Assembly (NCBI GenBank): GCA_963669315.1
Contig: OY770021.1
Coordinates: forward strand, 868,001 to 932,000
DNA length: 64,000 nucleotides
Direction of reading: 5' to 3'
Source of the DNA: SZUA-547 sp963669315
GTDB taxonomy: Bacteria > Pseudomonadota > Alphaproteobacteria > Rhodobacterales > Rhodobacteraceae
Positions 33,865 through 43,865 of the stretch are shown here, piece by piece; position 1 is the stretch's first letter, and every line of letters starts with the position of its first letter. The translations under genes were made by a program, and so were the position numbers. Below the pieces are notes generated by a model that was given only the letters and a program-made list of their open reading frames with translations, did no database searches and was not told where the DNA came from.

Positions 33865-35529
33865 CTAGCGCTGACTTGTCATCCAATCTGGATGAATCCA
33901 GGCTTCGCTGTTTGAACGAGAAAGAGGCGCGCGGCCGAGGATGTGATCCGCCGCTTTCTCTCCGACCATGATAGACGGCGCATTGAGGTTACCATTGGTG
34001 ATCCGTGGAAAGACCGAACTGTCGGCCAAGCGCAGCCCCTCGACGCCGATTACCCGGCATTCCGGATCAACCACCGCCATCGGATCGTCGCGCCGCCCCA
34101 TCCGGCAGGTTCCGCACGGGTGGTAAGCGCTTTCCGCGTGCTGGCGGACAAATGCATCAATCTCTTCGTCGGTCTCGATACCCACTCCCGGCTGGATCTC
34201 ATGCTTCACGTAGGGGCTGAAGGCGGCCTGCGCAAAGATCTCACGCGTAAGACGGATACAGTTGCGAAAATCGCGCCAATCCTGCTCTGTCGACATGTAG
34301 TTGAAGACGATCCGAGGTGGCTCTACGGGGTCGCTCGAACGCAGTGTGATCTCACCGCGGGACGGAGAACGCATCGGGCCGACATGGGCCTGAAAGCCGT
34401 GCCCCTCTGCCGCCGCCTTGCCGTCATAGCGCACCGCGATTGGAAGGAAATGATATTGGATATCGGGGTATTCGACTCCTTTCTCGCTGCGAATGAACGC
34501 TGCACTCTCGAACTGGTTCGAAGCGCCAGGGCCTGTTTTGGTGAGAAGCCATTGCGCCCCGATCAACGCCTTGCCGAACAGGTTCCAATATTTGTAGAGC
34601 GTGATGGGTTGCCTTGAGGCATGCTGAATATAGACCTCTAGATGATCCTGGAGGTTTTGACCTACCCCCGGCCGATCCGAGACGACATTGACGCCGTGTT
34701 CTGAAAGATGCGCGGCGGGGCCAATGCCGGACAGCATCAGGAGCTTTGGCGAATTTATCGACGACGCGGCGAGGATCACCTCCTTTGCGGCGCCAATCGT
34801 CTCAATACGCCCGCCGCGTTCTACCTCAACGCCAACCGCCTTGCCCTCCGCAACTATGATGCGCCGTGCGAGGCTGCGGACGAGATCGCAATTGAGCCGC
34901 TTCAGAGCAGGTCTCAGATAGGCGTTCGCGGCCGACCAACGCCGCCCTTTCCAGACTGTCTGCTCCATCGGGCCGAAGCCCTCTTGCATTTCCCCGTTGT
35001 AGTCATTTGTGACCTGATATCTGGCTTGCCGCCCAGCTTCGACGAATGCGTGAAACAGCGGGTTTCTGCGTGGACCGCGGGTCACATGTAGCGGTCCGTC
35101 CGAACCACGCCAGACGGGATCGCCGCCATGGCCGCCGTCATGCCAGCACTCCATGCGTTTGAAATAGGGCAGAACGTCCAAATAAGACCAACCGTCCGCA
35201 CCGGCCTCCGCCCAGTGGTCGAAATCGCGCGCATGACCACGGACATAAACCATGCCGTTGATCGAAGACGACCCGCCAATCACCTTGCCGCGTGGCGTCG
35301 CCAGTCGCCGCCCGCCCAGATGGGGCTCTGGCTCCGACCGAAATCCCCAGTCATAGCGCGCCATGTTCATTGGATAGCTGAGCGCCGCCGGCATCTGAAT
35401 GAAAGGACCGTAGTCAGCACCGCCATGCTCGATCACAAGTACCGAGACGCCCGCCTCGGCCAATCGATAAGCCATCGCGCAGCCCGCGGACCCGGCGCCG
35501 ATGATTATATAATCCGCTTGCATGGGCAT
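33865..35529 (-). CDS. betA: GMC-family choline dehydrogenase-like oxidoreductase
   Basis: The product of about 554 residues is an FAD-dependent GMC oxidoreductase closest in style to BetA. The FAD-binding Rossmann motif IIIGAGSAGCAMAYRLAE starts near residue 6, the signature GGSSSINGMVYVRGHARDFDHW follows, and the catalytic His/Asn pair is in SAYHPCGTCRMG and TNGNLNAPSIMVGEKAADHI. The start at 35529 (MPMQADYIIIG) or 35523 is preferred to 35553 because the upstream dehydrogenase gene ends at 35534. BetA oxidises choline to betaine aldehyde; a related alcohol is possible. Downstream of it is only the IS element, so the 3' end seems intact. Confidence 0.85.
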   Translation of the reverse strand: MPMQADYIIIGAGSAGCAMAYRLAEAGVSVLVIEHGGADYGPFIQMPAALSYPMNMARYDWGFRSEPEPHLGGRRLATPRGKVIGGSSSINGMVYVRGHARDFDHWAEAGADGWSYLDVLPYFKRMECWHDGGHGGDPVWRGSDGPLHVTRGPRRNPLFHAFVEAGRQARYQVTNDYNGEMQEGFGPMEQTVWKGRRWSAANAYLRPALKRLNCDLVRSLARRIIVAEGKAVGVEVERGGRIETIGAAKEVILAASSINSPKLLMLSGIGPAAHLSEHGVNVVSDRPGVGQNLQDHLEVYIQHASRQPITLYKYWNLFGKALIGAQWLLTKTGPGASNQFESAAFIRSEKGVEYPDIQYHFLPIAVRYDGKAAAEGHGFQAHVGPMRSPSRGEITLRSSDPVEPPRIVFNYMSTEQDWRDFRNCIRLTREIFAQAAFSPYVKHEIQPGVGIETDEEIDAFVRQHAESAYHPCGTCRMGRRDDPMAVVDPECRVIGVEGLRLADSSVFPRITNGNLNAPSIMVGEKAADHILGRAPLSRSNSEAWIHPDWMTSQR

Positions 35530-35533
35530 CAGA

Positions 35534-36502
35534 TCAATATGGCGCATCCACATCGTTCATGGAGACGTAGACGGAGCGCACTTGTGAATAGTGATGGATC
35601 GCCTCCTTCGAATTCTCGCGACCGACTCCCGACGCCTTCACCCCGCCAAACAGAGCCTCGACCGGGGCGAGGTTGTAAGTGTTGATGTAGCAACTCCCCG
35701 CCTCAAGCCGTCCGATCACCCGATGCGCGCGCTGCAAGTCGCGAATGAATACCCCCGCCGCCAACCCGTATTCCGTTGCGTTGGCGCGCGCGATTACTTC
35801 CTCCTCATCATCGAAATCGAGGACCGAAAGCACCGGGACGAAGACCTCTTCTTGCCCGATGGTCATTCCATCCGTCACGTCCGCGAAAACTGTTGGCTCA
35901 ACATAAAAGCCGGGTCGATCGACCCGCGCGCCGCCACAAACCAGTCGCGCGCCCTCCTCGACGCCCTTCTCTATATAGCCCTGCACGATCTCCATCTGTC
36001 GTTGCGAAACCAGAGGGCCGAAACCGGTCGTCTCATCTAGTGGGTCGCCGATTATGGCCTTGTCGAGCCTCTCCGAAAGCCGGTTCAGAAACTCGTCCCT
36101 GATCCCCGATTGCAGGAACACCCGCGTCCCGTTTGAGCAGACCTGGCCCGAACTGTAGAAGTTGCCGAGGATGGCGCCCGCCACCGCGTTCTCGAGATCA
36201 GCGTCATCGAAAATGATCAGCGTGGACTTGCCGCCGAGTTCCATCGTGACGTGCTTCATACCGGTCGCCGCGGCGGCATAGACACTCTTTCTGGTGGGCG
36301 CCGAGCCCGTGAGCGAGACTTTCGCGACCCGGGGATCGGTGGCCAGCGCCGCGCCGACTTCGCCAAGCCCTTGCACGACATTGAAGACGCCCGGCGCCGC
36401 GCCGGCCTCATTGATTACTTTGATCCGAGCTCCGGTGCCGTCCTCGACATATTCGCCGCCGATATAGTGGCTGGCGACTGGTTGTGCGTTTCGCTTCGTC
36501 AC
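35534..36502 (-). pseudogene. betB: Betaine-aldehyde dehydrogenase with large in-frame internal deletion
   Basis: Starting at a GTG at 36502 the frame opens with a BetB-like front (NAQPVASHYIGGEYVEDGTG) and after 12 more residues jumps to EAGAAPGVFNVVQG, a motif that lies near residue 195 in full-length BetB. About 165 residues, including most of the NAD-binding domain, are missing. The remainder is normal, with the general base in MELGGKS and the nucleophile Cys in SSGQVCSNG, ending in the typical DAPY. The frame is preserved (322 codons versus about 487), so a protein may be made but should not bind NAD properly. It is immediately upstream of betA. Confidence 0.85.
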
Positions 36503-36809
36503 TCTCCCGAACCTAATCTTTGGCTGTGCGCCACGCAGGGGCCGGGCGCACGGGGCCGAGAAGCCATACGCAATGTTGCGCCTCCCCCGCTGTATTGGCC
36601 CGCTGACCTGTCCCATCATCGTGGTCCGATTTGAAAGTCAGTGAACAACTGAACAAGCGATGATTCCATGACTAACCAGGCCTTACTTAGCAGAAACGCT
36701 ATTGCCGAACCGTCCACGCCATCCAGCGGAGGACCGACTTCATGTGGCGGAATGAATCCGCAGTTTGTACCGTCGCGATAAGAGAGCACCGAAACCAGGG
36801 AGTCGTCGG
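36503..36809. promoter_or_regulatory. Divergent intergenic region between betB remnant and FAD oxidoreductase
   Basis: About 300 bases without a gene, holding the start signals of two divergent genes. No BetI-like regulator gene or clear operator is visible. The betB side contains an open frame without recognisable sequence, probably leader. Confidence 0.4.
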
Positions 36810-38174
36810 ATGCGCCAGATTACCGAACCCGCAAGGCAAGTCGACGTTGTCTTTGAAACTGACGTTGTCGTCGTCGGATCCGGGCCGGCGGGGCTTTCAG
36901 CCGCGCTCGCCAGCGCAAGAGCGGGCGTTGATGTGGCGCTTGTCGAACGTTTCGGTTGCTTTGGCGGCAATATCACGGCCGTTGGGGTAGAGGGGTTCGC
37001 TTGGTACCGGCATGAGGCGACGGTTGAAGCCGGTGGAATCGGCCGCGAGTTCGAGGAGCGAGCGAAGCAGATGGGAGCTGCGGTCCCGGAAAGCCAATCG
37101 CTCAGCTACGAACTTGACAGCGAGGGCTTCAAAATCGTCGCAGACCGGCTGGTCGAAGAGGCCGGCATCCACCCGATGCTACACCGCCAGTTCGTTGCGC
37201 CTGTGATGGACGGCGACCGGATCACCGGCATCATCACCGAATCCAAGGCCGGGCGCGAAGCTATCCTGGGAACTGTCGTGATCGACGCCACCGGGGACGC
37301 CGACGTCGCCCATCGCGCCGGAGCGCCGTCCCGGATGACGCCACGCGAAGCGATGATGGCGGCCTCCGTGATGTTCCACCTCGCCGGCGTGGACAAGACG
37401 GCTTTCATAGAGGGGATCAAGTCTGATCCACAGACCTACAGGGACTGGGGAGGCGGGGGTGAATGGACGATCGAAACCTCTGGCAAGGAGGATGACATGT
37501 ACTCGCCCTTCATCAAGAAACCGTTCGATCGGGCCATTGAAGAGGGACTAATTCCGCCGCATCTCAACACGATCGCCGGCACCTGGGGCGCAGTTCATGA
37601 CACAGGAGAACTCACATACATGAACCTGATCCACCTAGACGGCGTGGACGGCACCGACCCCGATAGCCTGACAATCGGAGAGATCGAGGGTCGCAGGCAA
37701 GCGATGTTGGCCATTGAAGCGCTGCGGCGCTTCATGCCCGGCTGCGGGGGCGCCCGGCTGCGCAACTTCGGCATGACAGTGGGCATTCGCGATACTCGAA
37801 AGATCGACGCGGTTTACGACATGACCGAGGCGGACGTTCGCGAGCAGGGACGATTCGAGGACTCAATCGGCATCTATCCCGAGTTCATTGATGGCTATGG
37901 CGTCCTCATCCTGCCCACGACAGGGCGATATATGCAGCTTCCCTATCGGTCGATGCTGCCAAAGAACGTCCGTGGTCTGTTGGTGGCCGGGCGTTCGACC
38001 GGCGGCGACCGGATTGCTCACGCCGCGACGCGGAACATGTCCTGCTGCGCTGTCCTGGGCCAGGGCGCTGGCGTGGCCGCGGCGCAGGCTGTGAAAACGG
38101 GGCGCGATTTCGCGGATATCGACCTGGCGGCCGTCCAGACGGAGTTGAGACGCCAGGGCGTACGCATCGACTGA
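36810..38174 (+). CDS. FAD-dependent oxidoreductase (FAD_oxidored family)
   Basis: The product of about 454 residues begins at MRQITEPARQ (36810); an upstream in-frame ATG at 36765 lacks a ribosome site. It has an N-terminal dinucleotide motif (VVVVGSGPAGLSAALASARAG, then ERFGCFGGNITAVGVEG) and a C-terminal closing motif (GLLVAGRSTGGDRIAHAATRNMSCCAVLGQGAGVAAA), the pattern of the FAD_oxidored family (PF12831-type), whose substrates are mostly unknown. It is transcribed opposite to all its neighbours within the IS-flanked cargo. Confidence 0.8.
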   Translation: MRQITEPARQVDVVFETDVVVVGSGPAGLSAALASARAGVDVALVERFGCFGGNITAVGVEGFAWYRHEATVEAGGIGREFEERAKQMGAAVPESQSLSYELDSEGFKIVADRLVEEAGIHPMLHRQFVAPVMDGDRITGIITESKAGREAILGTVVIDATGDADVAHRAGAPSRMTPREAMMAASVMFHLAGVDKTAFIEGIKSDPQTYRDWGGGGEWTIETSGKEDDMYSPFIKKPFDRAIEEGLIPPHLNTIAGTWGAVHDTGELTYMNLIHLDGVDGTDPDSLTIGEIEGRRQAMLAIEALRRFMPGCGGARLRNFGMTVGIRDTRKIDAVYDMTEADVREQGRFEDSIGIYPEFIDGYGVLILPTTGRYMQLPYRSMLPKNVRGLLVAGRSTGGDRIAHAATRNMSCCAVLGQGAGVAAAQAVKTGRDFADIDLAAVQTELRRQGVRID

Positions 38175-38183
38175 AGCCAGCTG

Positions 38184-39485
38184 TCACCAGCCGAATTTGT
38201 CTCGGACCCGATATACGAGAACGGCGGGGGCAAGGAACCACGGAGTTCCATTGTAGAGAGGGCGTGTGAGAAAGGGGATGCGATCGAAGGCTGTTTCGGA
38301 GCAGTCGAGCCCAGCGACACGCCGTCCGGTTTTCATGCCAAGGTACCCAGCCATGCCGACGCCAGAGCCGCAGTAGCCCATTGCGTAAAAAAGCCCTGCA
38401 TCCTCGCCAATGTGCATCAGCGCGTCGAAGCTGTAGGCGACTGTTCCGCTCCAGGAATGGCTGATGCGGACGCCTTTGAGTTCAGGAAACAGCCGGACAA
38501 GTTCGGCCAGCAAGATTGGACCAGTTCTATCTGGATCCACTTCCTTCAGCGAGACCCGACCGCCGAACAGCACGCGCCTTCGGTCCGGCGAAGGGCGGTA
38601 GTAGAAGACAAGCTTTCGGGTGTCCGACAGAACCCGGTCGGTCGGGAAAAGCCGAGCCATCAGGTCCGCTGGAACGGGCTCTGTGGCGATCATGTACGAG
38701 CCGATCGGCACCACGCGCCGCCGGTGCCATGGCGACAGCGGACCGCTGTAACCGTTTGTGGCGAGAACGACTTTTCCAGCCCGGATCGCGCCCTTTTCGG
38801 TGCGCAACTGGAAACCGGTCGCTCGGCGTTCAATCTCAGTCACCCGGCAGTGGGGCACAACCTGCGCCCCGGCGGCACGACAAAGCGCAAGCAGTGCGCT
38901 GTGGTATTTCCCAGGATCGAGGCTTGCGTGCCGAGGAAACACCGCGCCGCCGAAATAGGCGTCAGTTCCGAGTTCCGACGCCATCTCTCCACGCGGAACC
39001 ATGTACGCCCCGGTCTCGAAGGCCGGGTTTGGCGCGGCGACGACGCGCGCGAGCTTTTCGAAGTTCTTGGGGAGGTATGCGCCGTGAAACCGCCCGACGG
39101 GCCGGAAATCAGCATCGATGCGCTCCGCGGAAATAAAGGTCTGAGTGAAATCTAGCGACGCCTGACCTTCGCGCAGGATCGACGTCGCGGTGTCCGCTCC
39201 AAAGCGGGCCGCCAGTGTTTCAAACGGCGGCTTGATACTGGTCGAGATTTGGCCGCCATTGCGCAAACTGCAACCCCAGCCTGGAGTTTCAGCCTCCAAG
39301 ATTACAGTGGCGCGCCCGGCCCGAGCGGTCTGGAGTGACGCGTGCAGGCCCGTGTAACCGGACCCCACAACGGCCACGTCCACCTCATCTGGCAAGTCAT
39401 CGCCCGCAGAAGCATCGGGCGGGGACGCCTCCCACCAGAATGGCGCGGCCTTGTAGTCCCCTGTGAATTCAGGGAGTCCAGTCAC
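38184..39485 (-). CDS. DAO-family FAD oxidoreductase, gamma-glutamylputrescine oxidase-like
   Basis: The 433-residue protein belongs to the DadA/glycine-oxidase (DAO) family: FAD motif VAVVGSGYTGLHASLQTARAG, then GWGCSLRNGGQIS, a hallmark of the PuuB/OrdL group, and a C-terminal GYCGSGVGMAGYLGMKTG. PuuB enzymes oxidise gamma-glutamylputrescine; relatives oxidise N-methylated or polyamine-derived amines. It is eight bases upstream-adjacent to the ABC permease gene 39493 on the same strand, so it should be co-transcribed with the importer and act on the imported amine. Confidence 0.85.
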   Translation of the reverse strand: MTGLPEFTGDYKAAPFWWEASPPDASAGDDLPDEVDVAVVGSGYTGLHASLQTARAGRATVILEAETPGWGCSLRNGGQISTSIKPPFETLAARFGADTATSILREGQASLDFTQTFISAERIDADFRPVGRFHGAYLPKNFEKLARVVAAPNPAFETGAYMVPRGEMASELGTDAYFGGAVFPRHASLDPGKYHSALLALCRAAGAQVVPHCRVTEIERRATGFQLRTEKGAIRAGKVVLATNGYSGPLSPWHRRRVVPIGSYMIATEPVPADLMARLFPTDRVLSDTRKLVFYYRPSPDRRRVLFGGRVSLKEVDPDRTGPILLAELVRLFPELKGVRISHSWSGTVAYSFDALMHIGEDAGLFYAMGYCGSGVGMAGYLGMKTGRRVAGLDCSETAFDRIPFLTRPLYNGTPWFLAPAVLVYRVRDKFGW

Positions 39486-39492
39486 CTCGGAT

Positions 39493-40356
39493 CTACTCGG
39501 AAGGTTGGGGGCGTTGCACTGCGACTGAAATCAACGCCAGCAAGCCCGATCCCACCATGAGGAAGAACGAGACGGCGTTCAGCACCGGCGTTGAGCCGAC
39601 CTTGGCCATGCGGTCATACATGGTGATGGTCAGCGGACTTTCGGAGCCGACCAGGAACAACGTTGTGTTGAAGTTCTCGAACGAAACCAGAAAGGCGACA
39701 ATTCCGGAGGCGATCATAGCTGGACGGAGGAACGGCAGAGTGACCGTGCGCAGCACACGCGCCCGACCGGCACCCAGGTTTAGCGCAGCCTCTTCCAGCG
39801 ACATGTCGAATTTGCGCAGCCGTGCAGTGATGACCAGGGATGTAATCGTCGTGATGAAGGAGAATTGCCCCAACACCACTAGAAAAATACCGGGCCTGAG
39901 AAACTCCAGCTCGATACCCAGGCGGTCGTCGGCGGCGTTGGCGATATTGCTGGCTAACACAAGGATCGAGATCCCGAGGATCACGCCAGGAATGACAAGA
40001 GGCACAATCATAAGGATATAGAAGAAGTTCTTGTACGGGAATTCCCGACGTACAAAGAGGAAAGCGTTTGTGGTGCCGACGCCAACCGAAAGAACCGAAA
40101 CCATCAGCGCGATGACGAAAGAATAGTAAAGCCCACGTAGCAATCGCCGATCGTGGAACATCCCGAGTTTCGGTTCTGTGTCGTTGAAGAACCAGTCAAG
40201 GGTGAACCCCTGCCAAGGCAGCGCCGGGAACAGCGAGTCGTTGAATGCGAAGCTGCCGGCGGCGACCAATGGTCCGGCTAGGAAGACGAAGAAGGCCACC
40301 ATATAGGCTTTGTAGCCAAAGAGCAGCGCTTTGCTGGTGTTCGCCCTCGCCATCAC
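39493..40356 (-). CDS. ABC transporter permease, PotC-type
   Basis: The 287-residue inner-membrane protein has about six segments and the EAA-loop motif LEEAALNLGAGRARVLRTVTLPFLRPA of binding-protein-dependent permeases. The style (NTTLFLVGSESPLTITMYDRM near the end) is that of PotC in spermidine/putrescine-type importers. It overlaps nothing and is seven bases after the PotB-type gene. Confidence 0.9.
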   Translation of the reverse strand: MMARANTSKALLFGYKAYMVAFFVFLAGPLVAAGSFAFNDSLFPALPWQGFTLDWFFNDTEPKLGMFHDRRLLRGLYYSFVIALMVSVLSVGVGTTNAFLFVRREFPYKNFFYILMIVPLVIPGVILGISILVLASNIANAADDRLGIELEFLRPGIFLVVLGQFSFITTITSLVITARLRKFDMSLEEAALNLGAGRARVLRTVTLPFLRPAMIASGIVAFLVSFENFNTTLFLVGSESPLTITMYDRMAKVGSTPVLNAVSFFLMVGSGLLALISVAVQRPQPSE

Positions 40357-40363
40357 CCGACCC

Positions 40364-41230
40364 TCATGTTTTCGCGACCGTGTTCGCCAGCGACTGGCCG
40401 CTCAGTCGCAATCCGAGCCAAACGACAAAAGAGGTAAACGCCAGAAGCAGGAAACCGAAGGCTGCGCCCGACTCCCAGTTGAACCGGGTTATAAACTGAT
40501 CGTAGATTTGCTCGGTGAACCAGCTCGAGTTCTTTCCGCCGAGCAGGATCGGTGTGAGGTAGCTGCCCGCCGTTAGCATGAATACAACGATGCATCCCGC
40601 AACGATCCCCGGCATCGCGTAGGGGATAATGATCCTCCGCAACACAGTCAGGTTGCCGCCGCCCAGGTTGTAACCTGCTTCGATCATGTCGTCGCCCATA
40701 CCGTCGAGCGTTGAGACGAGCGGCACGATCATGAAGAGAATCACGGTGTAAACGAGACCAACAACGACAGCCACGTCATTGTATAGAAATTCGATGCCCT
40801 GCTCGGTCATACCGCTCCAGATCAAAACGCTGGAGATAACTCCCGTCTCGCGCAGAAGAAGAATCCAGCCAAATGCGCGGATCAGGTCGCTAACCCAGAG
40901 CGGGATGAGACACATCAGGAACAAGGCGCCACGCGACCGCTTGCCCGCGACCTTGGCGATATAGTACGCGATGGGAAAGCCGATAATCAGCGCCAGAACA
41001 GTTACGAGCAGCGACATCGAACCGGTCCGCAGCAACGTGTTCCAGTAGATCGGCTCATTGATGAAGTCGATATAATTTCCGAAGCCGAACTCGTACACAC
41101 GCGGGGCCACCTTCTCACGCAGCGACAGGGCGACGATGCCGATATGCGGCAACATGATCAACAACGTGATCCAGAGCGCGAAGGGCGAGAAGAGCAGGAT
41201 CAGGGAGAGGCGTTTCGCGTCGGACGACAT
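40364..41230 (-). CDS. ABC transporter permease, PotB-type
   Basis: The start at 41230 (MSSDAKRLSLILL) is eight bases after the ATPase stop; the longer upstream frame is antisense-like Arg-rich sequence inside the ATPase gene. The 288-residue product has six segments, an EAA loop (MIEAGYNLGGGNLTVLRRIIIPYAMPG) and the PotB-like GGKNSSWFTEQIYDQFI near the end. It should pair with the PotC-type subunit to form the membrane channel. Confidence 0.9.
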   Translation of the reverse strand: MSSDAKRLSLILLFSPFALWITLLIMLPHIGIVALSLREKVAPRVYEFGFGNYIDFINEPIYWNTLLRTGSMSLLVTVLALIIGFPIAYYIAKVAGKRSRGALFLMCLIPLWVSDLIRAFGWILLLRETGVISSVLIWSGMTEQGIEFLYNDVAVVVGLVYTVILFMIVPLVSTLDGMGDDMIEAGYNLGGGNLTVLRRIIIPYAMPGIVAGCIVVFMLTAGSYLTPILLGGKNSSWFTEQIYDQFITRFNWESGAAFGFLLLAFTSFVVWLGLRLSGQSLANTVAKT

Positions 41231-41238
41231 CGTGCACC

Positions 41239-42366
41239 TCAGACCGAAAAACACATGGATTGTCCGCGCGCCCATTCGAGCTTGACCGCATCGCCCTCGT
41301 GAAGGTCCCCTCCGCCACCGGTGAACACGGCGTCCGCCTCTATCAGGGTTCCGGAAGGACTGCGGACCAGAACACGGCTGTTGGCGCCGTTGAATAAAAC
41401 GCCGTCGATCATGCCGGCGTGCTCGTTCTCGCCGGCGGTCAGACGAGAGGATTCTCCGGGGTTCGCCGCGGCGATGAACTCTGGGCGCACGAAAACCTCG
41501 ACGGCGTCGCCTGATGAAATGGAGCCTTCGCCGTAGGCGGTTGCGATAACCGTCAGCCCGGCATCGGTCTCGATCTTGATTCCGTCGCTCCGCACGTCCA
41601 CCGCGCGGCCTTTCCACCGGTTGGAGTCGCCGACGAAGCCCGCGACAAAGGCGGTTTGCGGCTCGTGGTAGAGCTCCTCGGGTCGTCCGACCTGCTCAAA
41701 CCGGCCGTTATTCATGACGGCGACGTAGTCGGACATCACCAGCGCTTCCGACTGGTCGTGCGTGATGTAGACAAAGGTAGTGTTGAATTGGTGCTGCAGC
41801 AGTTTCAGCTCGATCTTCATTGCTTCCCGCAGCTTCAGGTCCAGCGCGCCCAACGGCTCGTCCAGAAGCAGCACATCGGGGCTCAACGCCATGCAGCGGG
41901 CGATGGCGATACGTTGTTTCTGGCCGCCTGACAGCTGGTGGACTTCCCGCTGAGCGAGGTCGGGAAGAGCGACGCGCTCCAGCACATCGGAGACTTTGCG
42001 CGTGATCTCCTCTTTCGAGGCCCCGGCGCATCGTAGCCCGTAGGCGATGTTCTCGTAGACGTTCATCATCGGAAAGAGCGCTAGGTGCTGAAACACCATC
42101 TTCACGTTGCGGCGGTTGGGCGGCACGGAAAGAACCGAGGCGCCCTTGATGAAGATGTCCCCGTGGGTCGGATCCTCGAAGCCTGCAATCATCCGCATGA
42201 GGGTTGTTTTTCCACATCCCGAAGGACCCAGGATAGAAAAGAATGTCCCGCTTGGAATTCGAAAGGAGACATCGTCGACGGCGCGAAAATCGCCAAAATC
42301 CTTACAGATACCCGTACATTCCAGGTCATAGGCGTCGGCGGCGGTCATGTTTCTCGGATCGTCCAT
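41239..42366 (-). CDS. ABC transporter ATPase, PotA-type
   Basis: The 375-residue protein has Walker A (GPSGCGKTT), Q-loop (FQHLALFP), signature (LSGGQKQRIAIARC), Walker B (VLLLDEPLGALD) and H-loop (YITHD), followed by a C-terminal TOBE domain (about residues 280-370) typical of PotA and related importers. It powers the neighbouring permeases. An alternative start is Met7. The substrate is likely a polyamine, choline-like or other organic cation given the flanking oxidoreductases. Confidence 0.9.
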   Translation of the reverse strand: MDDPRNMTAADAYDLECTGICKDFGDFRAVDDVSFRIPSGTFFSILGPSGCGKTTLMRMIAGFEDPTHGDIFIKGASVLSVPPNRRNVKMVFQHLALFPMMNVYENIAYGLRCAGASKEEITRKVSDVLERVALPDLAQREVHQLSGGQKQRIAIARCMALSPDVLLLDEPLGALDLKLREAMKIELKLLQHQFNTTFVYITHDQSEALVMSDYVAVMNNGRFEQVGRPEELYHEPQTAFVAGFVGDSNRWKGRAVDVRSDGIKIETDAGLTVIATAYGEGSISSGDAVEVFVRPEFIAAANPGESSRLTAGENEHAGMIDGVLFNGANSRVLVRSPSGTLIEADAVFTGGGGDLHEGDAVKLEWARGQSMCFSV

Positions 42367-42432
42367 TATGATCTTCTGAAATATGTGCGTTTCGGGGCGC
42401 CGCGGTCAGGCGACGCCCCGTCAGAGAATAGA

Positions 42433-43506
42433 TCAGCCCCCTGTCGCGGCCTTAATCTTTTCCAACGCCTTGCCTTCCATGTCTTCGACTCCCGGCGGGA
42501 TGTTGGCGAAGAATTTCAGGTTGTCGATGTCCGCCTGAGTGAAGGCCGCGTTCACGGCCGCCTTCTTGTTCTCGGGCAGCAAGTCGGCGCCGCCGTCGAC
42601 CGCCGCGATTGCGCCGGTGCTGCCGGACATAACGGTGATGTTTTCCGGCTCGAGAACAAAGTTTATCCATTTATAGGCGGCGTCGTCAGCCTTGCCCTTC
42701 GCCGGGATGGCAAATGTGTCGATCCATGTCAGAGCGCCGGTATCAGGCGGGATGAAAACGATGTCGTTGTTCTGATCAAACAACTTGTAGGCCGTCGAGT
42801 CCCAGGTCTCGGAGGCCACGATCTCGCCCGAGAGCATCATCGCCGAAAGGTCGTCGCCACCCTGCCAGTAGGCTTTGATGTTATCCTTGCAAGTGATGAG
42901 CGTCTCGGCGACCCGGTCGAGCAACTCCTGATACTTGTCGAGGTCCGAATAGAGGGCGAAGGGATCCTCGCCCATGGCGAAGGCTGTCCCGAGCAGGATG
43001 GTCCGCTTCAGCCGCATTGAGGTCTTGCCCTGGTAGGCCGAGTCGCAGAGATCCGCCCAGCTCTTTACATCGGGCGCCTTGGTGATGTCGGCCATCAGCC
43101 CGGAAGTGCCCCACTGATGCGGCACGGCATAGACTGACCCGTCGATCGTTGTATTGGCTTTTACCGACTCGAGATGAACCGACGACATCGCATCTGTGTT
43201 GATTTGCGCCAGATCGAGCGGCTTATAGATTTCGTATTCCAGTTGTGCCGCATAGATGCGGTCATGGCTCGGTTGGGCCAGATCAAAGCCCGCGCCGCCA
43301 GTTGCCCGCAACTTGGCGATCATTTCCTCATTGTTTGAGAATGTGACCTCGACCGTGATGTCGGGATACTTCTCCTCAAACTTCTGGATGAGTTCTTCGG
43401 GGGCATATGACCCCCACGTCAGTAGTCGAAGCGTTTCGGCGGAGTTGGCCGCAGTTGGGAATGCTGTCGCGGCCGCCAGGCCCGCAATCAATACGAACGA
43501 TTTCAT
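42433..43506 (-). CDS. Periplasmic binding protein, PotD-type
   Basis: The 357-residue protein begins with a signal peptide (MKSFVLIAGLAAATAFPTAANSA). The mature part is a type-2 periplasmic binding protein with PotD features: LLTWGSYAPEELIQKFEEKY, a middle FIPPDTGALTWIDTFAIPAKGK loop and late YKWINFVLEPEN. It delivers the amine substrate to the importer. It is the first gene of the leftward PotDABC-PuuB-like operon, with its promoter in the next 300 bases. Confidence 0.9.
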   Translation of the reverse strand: MKSFVLIAGLAAATAFPTAANSAETLRLLTWGSYAPEELIQKFEEKYPDITVEVTFSNNEEMIAKLRATGGAGFDLAQPSHDRIYAAQLEYEIYKPLDLAQINTDAMSSVHLESVKANTTIDGSVYAVPHQWGTSGLMADITKAPDVKSWADLCDSAYQGKTSMRLKRTILLGTAFAMGEDPFALYSDLDKYQELLDRVAETLITCKDNIKAYWQGGDDLSAMMLSGEIVASETWDSTAYKLFDQNNDIVFIPPDTGALTWIDTFAIPAKGKADDAAYKWINFVLEPENITVMSGSTGAIAAVDGGADLLPENKKAAVNAAFTQADIDNLKFFANIPPGVEDMEGKALEKIKAATGG

Positions 43507-43808
43507 TTACTTGACCTCCCTGGATTATTTTCCGAGGCCTTAAAAGGGGCCTCTGACTCGCGACTGTAGGACAGTTTTCGATATTTGTCCTCGCCTTAGC
43601 GTTGCTGCGGTTCCCTGAGCGTTCACCCTTGCTCCAAATGACTGGCCATATGGTCGGCTTTTCTGGCTCCGTCGCGCGCTGTAGAGGGCGCCTGTAAATC
43701 CAACCACTGGAGCGGCGGGGTGACCCTGCTGCGGGCGGCGTAAAATCCCGCCACGTGGAAGTCTCGAACCAATGAACATTGGTTAGAGGCGGGGATGTAT
43801 GGGTTGGA
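43507..43808. promoter_or_regulatory. Upstream region of the PotD-type operon
   Basis: About 300 gene-free bases between the binding-protein start and the IS6 copy 4. Two inverted repeats are candidate operators or attenuators: GAGGCC/GGCCTC at 43534-43553 and AGGACA/TGTCCT at 43568-43591. The minus-strand open frames near 43620-43800 have no recognisable features. Confidence 0.4.
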
Positions 43809-43865
43809 GGGACTGTCAGAAAGATTGGCTTTGAGGAGAGCGGAGCGGATTCGTAGCGCCATCGG

